Positions 33,540 through 38,834 of a DNA stretch of 38,834 nt are shown here, piece after piece (within the stretch, counting starts at the first letter, position 1; each line of letters begins with the position of its first letter). The notes under the pieces are model-generated. The model worked only from the letters and a program-made list of their open reading frames with translations, made no database searches and was not told where the DNA came from. The DNA comes from CAG-791 sp002392385. Lineage in GTDB: Bacteria > Bacillota > Clostridia > Lachnospirales > Lachnospiraceae. The stretch lies in NCBI GenBank assembly GCA_946616295.1, contig CAMOIU010000027.1:1-38834 (forward strand). Direction: 5' to 3'. Both the position numbers and the translations under genes were made by a program.

Positions 33540-33766
33540 TGTTTAAACTCCGCAAGTACATAGAAACCCCGCTCGGTATGCCGGATCTCCCGCACGACAC
33601 CCTCCGTGACCGTCAGCCTCTGGGTGAACGGGATGTTGCCGCTCATGGCCAGTGACGGGTCGATGGTATAGTAATAGTTGCTGGGCAGGAGACCTTCCGA
33701 GACCGTGATCTTCTGGCCTTCCTTCAGAAGACCCTCCCGTTCCATTTTAAATTCCATTATGCGCAT
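33536..33766 (-). CDS. Small conserved-looking protein of unknown function (76 residues)
   Basis: I do not recognise a family. The sequence (MEFKMEREGLLKEGQKITVS near the start, then LLPSNYYYTIDPSLAMSGNI and REIRHTERGFYVLAEFK) is soluble and beta-rich, with a balanced coding composition. It could start at 33766 or at the second ATG, 33757; ribosome sites are weak. The 4-base overlap with the transporter gene and the lack of other use of this stretch support a real gene. Confidence 0.7.
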   Translation of the reverse strand: MRIMEFKMEREGLLKEGQKITVSEGLLPSNYYYTIDPSLAMSGNIPFTQRLTVTEGVVREIRHTERGFYVLAEFKQ

Positions 33767-33829
33767 GACTGTTTTCCCGATCCGGCCGTCTTCACGGGGC
33801 CATCCCCGCCGGCGTCCCGGCTCTCTATA

Positions 33830-35095
33830 TCACTCCGCGGCGGCGCCTTCATCCTCCGGCCCCCGCAGGACGGCGTGACCGCACAGATAATCGGCCCATT
33901 TGCCGCACACGGAGCCCATCAGGTGAACGCCGTCTCCCGTGTTCTCCGCAAGCAGGTTGCCGCTGTCGTCACAGAAATCCGGATTCATATCCAGATAGAA
34001 GATATCACGTCCGTTGGCCAGTGTCGATACCGCTTTGTTGCGCTGTACCACACTTGTGTTGTTGAGGGCGATATTGCTGCGGGACAGTTCCTCGGAAACG
34101 TGCAGCATGCCCTGAATATAGATGATGGCATCCGGCTGGAGCTCTCTGATCAGCTTCAGGATCTCCCTGTAATTTTCGTAGTAAATATAAGTGTTGGGAT
34201 AGCCCACCTCATTGATGCCCAGAGAGATATATACCTTGCGGAAGCTGTTGTCCTCCAGGACCTGTCTCAGGCGCATCTTCCGGGTGGTCTCTCCCGGCTG
34301 CCCGAAGTCCAGATCCTCCTCCAACAGGTTGAAGGTCGTCACCGATTCACGGCAGCAGAAGGACGCCGTGTCCTTCAGGCCCCCGTACTCCCACAGTCCC
34401 TGGGTCCGGGAATCCCCTATGAAGAGGGCGTCGGAGAAATAGCTCCTGTCCACGCTCTGCAGGGGGTAGTAGACGCCGTTCCTGGCAAAAGGACCTTCCT
34501 TGTCCGTATTGTAGACCGTTCCCTCCGGAGACAGATAGGAGGGCTCACAGCTCCCGTAATCGACGGCCTCGGCCACCTCGTCGCCGGCCCCTTCCGGAAC
34601 AGCGTCCGTGCCGGAAGCCGAAAGCGGCGCGTAACGGGGATCCGGCGCCTCTTCCTCCGGGACCTCCTCAGCAGACGCCGCGCCGGCCTCTTCCTCTTCA
34701 TGTGCCTGGGCCAGGGCAGCCGCCTCCGCGGCATCGTCCTTCTCTCCCTCCGGGAGGATCTCAACGCCGGAAGGAGCGGCATCGCCGCCTTCCTGCGGCA
34801 GTGCCTCTTCCGTCATGGCCTGGGCAGGCTCGTTCTCGGTCAGGTCCGCGCCGGCATAGCCGTCCGCGCCTTTCCCTGTCCCGTCCGCCAGGGCCGCGTA
34901 AAGGTCCCAGGGCCAGATCCCGTCATGAATGCCCTCGAAGACCAGGGTCAGCCAGGGTTTGGCCGGAAAGGGGTCCGCGTATTTCTTATAGATGGTGGTC
35001 CTTCCCAGATAACCCACCAGACTCAGCAGGAGCCCGGAAAGGATCAGCAGTGCGGTCAGCAGCAGCCTCCCCCACCTGCGTTGGAATTGTTTCAT
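33830..35095 (-). CDS. SGNH/GDSL-like hydrolase, partner of the MBOAT protein
   Basis: A 421-residue membrane-anchored protein. One TM helix (about 10-31) holds it on the cell surface. A Glu/Ala-rich acidic stretch (about 85-180) acts as a spacer. The C-terminal SGNH fold has block I FIGDSRTQG (nucleophile Ser in GDS near 227-229), block III GINE (about 293) and block V DGVHL (His near 391). Such proteins add or remove acyl groups on surface glycans together with an MBOAT partner, whose gene ends 48 bases upstream. ATG 35095 follows GGAGGAGAGA; an ATG 10 codons earlier has no good site. Confidence 0.87.
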   Translation of the reverse strand: MKQFQRRWGRLLLTALLILSGLLLSLVGYLGRTTIYKKYADPFPAKPWLTLVFEGIHDGIWPWDLYAALADGTGKGADGYAGADLTENEPAQAMTEEALPQEGGDAAPSGVEILPEGEKDDAAEAAALAQAHEEEEAGAASAEEVPEEEAPDPRYAPLSASGTDAVPEGAGDEVAEAVDYGSCEPSYLSPEGTVYNTDKEGPFARNGVYYPLQSVDRSYFSDALFIGDSRTQGLWEYGGLKDTASFCCRESVTTFNLLEEDLDFGQPGETTRKMRLRQVLEDNSFRKVYISLGINEVGYPNTYIYYENYREILKLIRELQPDAIIYIQGMLHVSEELSRSNIALNNTSVVQRNKAVSTLANGRDIFYLDMNPDFCDDSGNLLAENTGDGVHLMGSVCGKWADYLCGHAVLRGPEDEGAAAE

Positions 35096-35143
35096 TCTCT
35101 CCTCCTCTGTAAGTCCCTCGACCATGACCGGCCGCTTCAGTCG

Positions 35144-36508
35144 TCAGAAGGAAAAGTACATGAAAGGATTGGATGCGCTGGTCACGATCCTGTAAACGCT
35201 GGCCCAGAAGACGGCCGCAGCGGCCAGCACCGCGTACCAGGTGCCTCTCCGGGTCACGATGTAGCGGTAGGTGTCCGGAATGCACAGCACCACGGAGGCC
35301 AGGAGGTAGGGCCAGTAGAGATGCAGGTATTTCAGCACGTCCGCGCTGTTCACCGCCACGCCTGTGCCGAAGAAGGGAAACAGGCGGCTGAAATACAGGG
35401 CCAGACTCCCGGGATCCTGGATAGCGAAGACCATCCAGCTCAGGGGAATGATCACCCACACGCCCAGCCTCCCCAGCAGGGGGAAGCGTTCCAGAAGGCC
35501 CTTCAGACAGGTCTTCTCCAGTACGATCAGCAGGCCCAGACCCAGTCCCCAGATCAGGAAATTGATGCCTGTGCCGTGCCAGATCCCGGTCAGCAGCCAG
35601 ACGATCAGGAGGTTCCGCACACAGCGCAGAGTGCCTTCCCGGCTGCCGCCCAGAGGGATATAGACATAGTCCCGGAACCAGGTGCCCAGGGTCACGTGCC
35701 AGCGCCTGTAGAAGTCCGCCAGCCCGGCGGCCGCGTAGGGATGGTTGAAGTTCACGATGAAGCGGAAGCCCAGCATCATGCCCAGAACCCCGGCCATAAG
35801 GGAATAGCCCCAGAAGTCAAAATACAGCTGCATGGAATAGCCGTAGGCCCCCAGCCAGGCCAGGGGCGCCGAGATGCTGGCATAGCCGATCTTGATCAGC
35901 TCCTGCCACAGAATGGCCAGCCTGTCGGCCAGGAGGATCTTCATGCCAAGCCCCACCGCAAAAAAATAGACACCGTCCGCAAAACGGCGCACGGAGGGTC
36001 TGAGAAGCTCCCTGTCATCGAAGCCTCCCTCCGAGTAACGCATGACCGGTCCCTGGGTCAGCTGCGGGAACATCATAAAATAGGCGGCCGTACTGCCCGG
36101 ATCCGGCCGTCTCGCCATTCTGCCGCTGTGAATATCCAGCTGATAGGACAGCATCTTGAAGATATAGAAACTCATGCCCACGGGCAGAAAAGCCGCATCC
36201 AGCAGTCCCGCCAGAAGCTTGCAGGACACCAGTACGACAGTATTGAGGATCACCGCGGTCAGACTCAGCCGCTGCTGATGCAGGACCGGTCTCCGCCCGG
36301 GCCGCGACCAGGCAGCCGCGCCCAGCAGGTAATTGACGATGGTCAGCAGGGAGATGGCCGCGGCGCCGCTCAGGCTTCCGGAGGCATAGAAAAGCAGGCT
36401 CCCCGCCGCCAGCACCGGAGTGCGCAGGCGGTCGGGAGTCAGCATATACACGATCATGAAAACCGGCAGAAACCGAAATATAAAACCAATACTGGCAAAA
36501 TTGATCAT
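35144..36508 (-). CDS. MBOAT-family membrane O-acyltransferase (AlgI/DltB-like)
   Basis: A 454-residue polytopic membrane protein. Visible family segments are VGMSFYIFKMLSYQLDIHSG (111-130), FPQLTQGPVMRY, DFYRRWHVTLGTWFRDYVYI (265-284) with IPLGGSR, and the catalytic His311 in TGIWHGTG. It likely passes acyl groups (usually acetyl) across the membrane to the SGNH partner, which modifies a polysaccharide. Its gene follows valS by 62 bases. The glycan is not known; no polysaccharide polymerase lies in the window. Confidence 0.93.
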   Translation of the reverse strand: MINFASIGFIFRFLPVFMIVYMLTPDRLRTPVLAAGSLLFYASGSLSGAAAISLLTIVNYLLGAAAWSRPGRRPVLHQQRLSLTAVILNTVVLVSCKLLAGLLDAAFLPVGMSFYIFKMLSYQLDIHSGRMARRPDPGSTAAYFMMFPQLTQGPVMRYSEGGFDDRELLRPSVRRFADGVYFFAVGLGMKILLADRLAILWQELIKIGYASISAPLAWLGAYGYSMQLYFDFWGYSLMAGVLGMMLGFRFIVNFNHPYAAAGLADFYRRWHVTLGTWFRDYVYIPLGGSREGTLRCVRNLLIVWLLTGIWHGTGINFLIWGLGLGLLIVLEKTCLKGLLERFPLLGRLGVWVIIPLSWMVFAIQDPGSLALYFSRLFPFFGTGVAVNSADVLKYLHLYWPYLLASVVLCIPDTYRYIVTRRGTWYAVLAAAAVFWASVYRIVTSASNPFMYFSF

Positions 36509-36522
36509 CGATCAGGCTTTCC

Positions 36523-36548
36523 GCGGATGACCGGTCCGGTCAGTCCGC
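36523..36548. repeat. Inverted repeat between valS and the MBOAT gene
   Basis: GCGGA-TGACC / GGTCA-TCCGC arms with a 5-base loop and one bulged base; the core TGACCGGTCCGGTCA is a near-perfect palindrome. No T run follows on the minus strand, so it is not a clear terminator. It may be a partial terminator or an operator. Confidence 0.4.
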
Positions 36549-36570
36549 TGCAGACGGCCCGGAAATATCC

Positions 36571-38834
36571 TTACAGATCCGCCAGCTCCGCCAGAGCTGC
36601 CCGGACGCCTTCCATCTGCTTTTTGTACTTCTCCTGTTTTTCTTTTTCCGCGTCGATCTTGTCCTGCGGGGCCTTGGCGAGGAACTTGGGATTGCCCAGC
36701 ATGCCCTCGCTTCTCTTCAACTCGCCGGTGAGGCGCTTCACTTCCTTCTCAAGTCTGGCCTTCTCCGCGGCGATGTCCATGAGATCCGCCAGCGGCAGGT
36801 AGAGGGTGCCGAAAGGCAGCACCAGCTGCAGAGACCCGGCGGGAATATCCGTCTTGTCCTTCTGCAGGATCAGTTCGGAGGCAGAGGCCAGACGCTCGAA
36901 GAAGGTCCTGCCTTCCGCGAAGTCATTCAGCACCTGCTCCTGCTCCGACACAAGGATGACCTTGGCCTTGCGGGAAGGGGCGACGCCTCTCTCGGTCCTG
37001 GCATTTCTGACCGCGCGCACGGCCTCCTTGATGTAGGCGATGCTCTCCTCCTCGTGAGGGAAGTCGAAGGCCTGTGTCCACACCGGCCAGTCGCTGATCA
37101 TGATGGAGGGCTCGCTGCTCTGGATGGTGCAGAAGATCTCCTCCGTCACGAAGGGCATGTAGGGGTGCAGGAGCTTGAGGCTGCCCTTGAGGACAGTCTG
37201 CAGGGTCCACAGGGCCGCGGCACGGCTGTCTGCCGTCTCGGCGCCGTCCGCGTAGAGGCGCGGTTTGACCATCTCGATATACCAGTCGCAGAACTCATCC
37301 CAGAGGAAGTCCACGACCTTCTGCACGGCGATGCCGAGCTCGTACTTCTCCATATTGTCGGTGACTTCCCGCACCACGCTGTTGTAGCGGGACAGGATCC
37401 ACCTGTCTTCAGGCGCGAGCGCGGCAGGCATCTCCCTGCCGGCCTCCTCGCCTTCCTGCATGTTCATCATGATGAAACGGGAAGCGTTCCACACCTTGTT
37501 GGCAAAATTGCGGCTGGCCTCCACCTTCTCATCCGAATAGCGCATGTCATTGCCGGGCGCGTTGCCGGTGATCAGGGTCAGACGCAGGGCGTCCGCGCCG
37601 TACTTGGCGATGACCTCGAGAGGATCCACGCCGTTGCCCAGGGATTTGGACATCTTGCGGCCCAGGTTGTCCCTGACCAGACCGTGGAAGAGCACCGTCT
37701 TGAAGGGCCGCTCGCCCATCTGCTCGAAGCCCGAGAAGATCATGCGGATGACCCAGAAGAAAATGATATCGTAGCCGGTGACCAGGACGTCCGTAGGATA
37801 GAAATACTTCAGATCCTCGGTCATCTCCGGCCAGCCCAGGGTCGAGAAGGGCCACAGGGCGGACGAGAACCAGGTGTCCAGGGTATCCGGATCCTGGGTG
37901 AAATGCGTTCCACCGCACTTCGGGCATTTGCCGGGCATCTCCGGCGCCACGACGATCTCGCCGCAGTCGTCGCAGTAGTAGGCGGGGATCCTGTGGCCCC
38001 ACCACAGCTGACGGCTGATGCACCAGTCGCGGATGTTGTCGGTCCAGTTGAAGTAGGTCTTCTCCATCCGCTTCGGGATGAGACGGATGTCGCCCTCCTC
38101 GACCGCCTTCACGGCCGGCTTGATGAGCTCGTCCATCTTGACGAACCACTGCTGCTTGATCATGGGCTCGACGGTGGTGCCGCAGCGGTCATGGGTGCCG
38201 ACGTTGTGGGTATAGTCCTCGATGCGGACCAGCAGGCCCATCTCATCGAGTTCCTTCACGATGGCCTTCCGGCACTCGTAGCGGTCCATGCCGCAGTACT
38301 TGCCGCCGTTCTCGTTGATCGTGGCGTCGTCATTGAGGATATTGACCTCGGGCAGATTATGGCGCTTGCCGACCTCGAAGTCGTTGGGGTCGTGGGCGGG
38401 CGTGATCTTCACGACGCCGGTCCCGAACTCGCGGTCCACGTAGGTATCCGCCACGATGGGCATTTCCCTGTTCACGATGGGCAGCAGGACCTTGCGGCCG
38501 ATCAGGTGCTGGTAGCGCTCATCCTCCGGATGCACGGCCACCGCCGTATCGCCCAGCATGGTCTCCGGACGGGTCGTGGCGAACTCCAGGAAGTCCGTCT
38601 TCGAGACCGTGCCGTCCTCTTCGATCAGGGGATATTTGATGTGCCAGAAATGGCCCGCCTGCTCCTCATACTGCACTTCCGCGTCAGAGATGGAGGTCTT
38701 GCAGACAGGGCACCAGTTGATGATCCGGCTTCCCTTGTAGATCCAGCCCTTCTTATGCATCTTGCAGAACACCTGGGTGACGGCCTTGTTGCAGCCCTCA
38801 TCCATGGTGAAACGTTCTCTGTCCCAGTCACAGG
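36571..38834 (-). CDS. valS: Valyl-tRNA synthetase (lacks the N-terminal part, runs off the window)
   Basis: Charges tRNA-Val and edits misacylated threonine. The visible 754 residues begin CDWDRERFTMDEG in the catalytic domain, pass the zinc-like segment (NWCPVCKTSISDAEVQ), the editing domain (FATTRPETMLGDTAVAVHPEDERY region), and a second Cys pair cluster YYCDDCGE with CPKCGGTHF. KMSKSLGNGVDP is the ATP signature. The anticodon-binding domain and the C-terminal coiled coil (AEKARLEKEVKRLTGELK), which marks ValS, end the protein. The HIGH motif and any T-box leader lie outside the window. Confidence 0.98.
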   Translation of the reverse strand, partial: CDWDRERFTMDEGCNKAVTQVFCKMHKKGWIYKGSRIINWCPVCKTSISDAEVQYEEQAGHFWHIKYPLIEEDGTVSKTDFLEFATTRPETMLGDTAVAVHPEDERYQHLIGRKVLLPIVNREMPIVADTYVDREFGTGVVKITPAHDPNDFEVGKRHNLPEVNILNDDATINENGGKYCGMDRYECRKAIVKELDEMGLLVRIEDYTHNVGTHDRCGTTVEPMIKQQWFVKMDELIKPAVKAVEEGDIRLIPKRMEKTYFNWTDNIRDWCISRQLWWGHRIPAYYCDDCGEIVVAPEMPGKCPKCGGTHFTQDPDTLDTWFSSALWPFSTLGWPEMTEDLKYFYPTDVLVTGYDIIFFWVIRMIFSGFEQMGERPFKTVLFHGLVRDNLGRKMSKSLGNGVDPLEVIAKYGADALRLTLITGNAPGNDMRYSDEKVEASRNFANKVWNASRFIMMNMQEGEEAGREMPAALAPEDRWILSRYNSVVREVTDNMEKYELGIAVQKVVDFLWDEFCDWYIEMVKPRLYADGAETADSRAAALWTLQTVLKGSLKLLHPYMPFVTEEIFCTIQSSEPSIMISDWPVWTQAFDFPHEEESIAYIKEAVRAVRNARTERGVAPSRKAKVILVSEQEQVLNDFAEGRTFFERLASASELILQKDKTDIPAGSLQLVLPFGTLYLPLADLMDIAAEKARLEKEVKRLTGELKRSEGMLGNPKFLAKAPQDKIDAEKEKQEKYKKQMEGVRAALAELADL

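Noticed and set aside
36509..36570. T-box or other tRNA-sensing leader near valS
   Set aside because: This is the 3' side of valS; any T-box would lie upstream of its start, outside the window.
33875..36802. A 975-codon open frame on the plus strand across the SGNH, MBOAT and valS genes
   Set aside because: It is antisense to three well-supported genes; the protein is His/Gln/Pro-rich low-complexity with no recognisable domain. Long antisense frames arise easily at this GC content and codon use.
1..38834. tRNA, rRNA, CRISPR, insertion sequences, phage genes, defence systems
   Set aside because: Looked for on both strands by eye; no cloverleaf, spaced repeat array, transposase, integrase or defence-type protein was found.

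Overview
The window looks like ordinary chromosome from a fairly GC-rich Clostridia member, most likely Lachnospiraceae. The reasons are the rpmE / DUF1385 (yqhQ) / prmC / prfA block, the clpC-radA pair, pyruvate phosphate dikinase, an ABC-F protein of the YbiT/YkpA type and strong AGGAGG ribosome binding sites. I see no insertion sequence, prophage, CRISPR array, tRNA or rRNA. Genes are tightly packed and no gene-free stretch exceeds about 235 bases. The family assignment is inference; no 16S or marker comparison was possible.

Layout. 1-2331 (minus): 5' part of ppdK, preceded by a membrane-anchored glycerophosphodiester phosphodiesterase. 2564-8653 (plus): an AraC-type regulator, an ABC-F ATPase, and a 1112-residue protein that joins two extracytoplasmic sensor-like regions to an MscS channel. 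8666-16476 (minus): polyphosphate kinase and a Ppx/GppA-HD exopolyphosphatase, a second small MscS channel, an exported Thr/Pro-rich protein, and a 12-TM LuxR-type regulator. 16490-19740 (minus): prfA, prmC, a DUF1385 membrane protein and rpmE, with a good rpmE promoter, a structured leader and a rho-independent terminator. 19875-24095 (minus): radA, clpC and a small GntR/YtrA-type repressor. A promoter overlapped by a perfect 18-bp inverted repeat lies in front of the repressor gene. 24206-26191 (minus): an SH3-domain exported protein with a very acidic cytoplasmic tail. 26204-31490 (minus): purD, purN, purM, purE, pyrE, pyrF. 31534-33766 (minus): TPR lipoprotein, EamA transporter and a 76-residue unknown, linked by 4-nt overlaps. 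33830-36508 (minus): SGNH hydrolase-like protein and MBOAT acyltransferase. 36571-38834 (minus): valS, lacking its 5' end.

How the parts fit. Polyphosphate synthesis and breakdown sit between two mechanosensitive channel genes, suggesting (by context only) a phosphate, osmotic or envelope stress neighbourhood. The GntR-clpC-radA unit resembles the Bacillus ctsR-mcsA-mcsB-clpC-radA locus, with one GntR repressor where ctsR/mcsAB would be. The MBOAT/SGNH pair is a typical surface-glycan O-acylation module. The pur/pyr block is plain nucleotide synthesis with envelope genes at both ends.

Most worth a second look: the sensor-MscS fusion, the GntR operator/promoter in front of clpC, the ABC-F protein whose unusual motif residues all map to one composite ATP site, and the SH3 / acidic-tail membrane protein.
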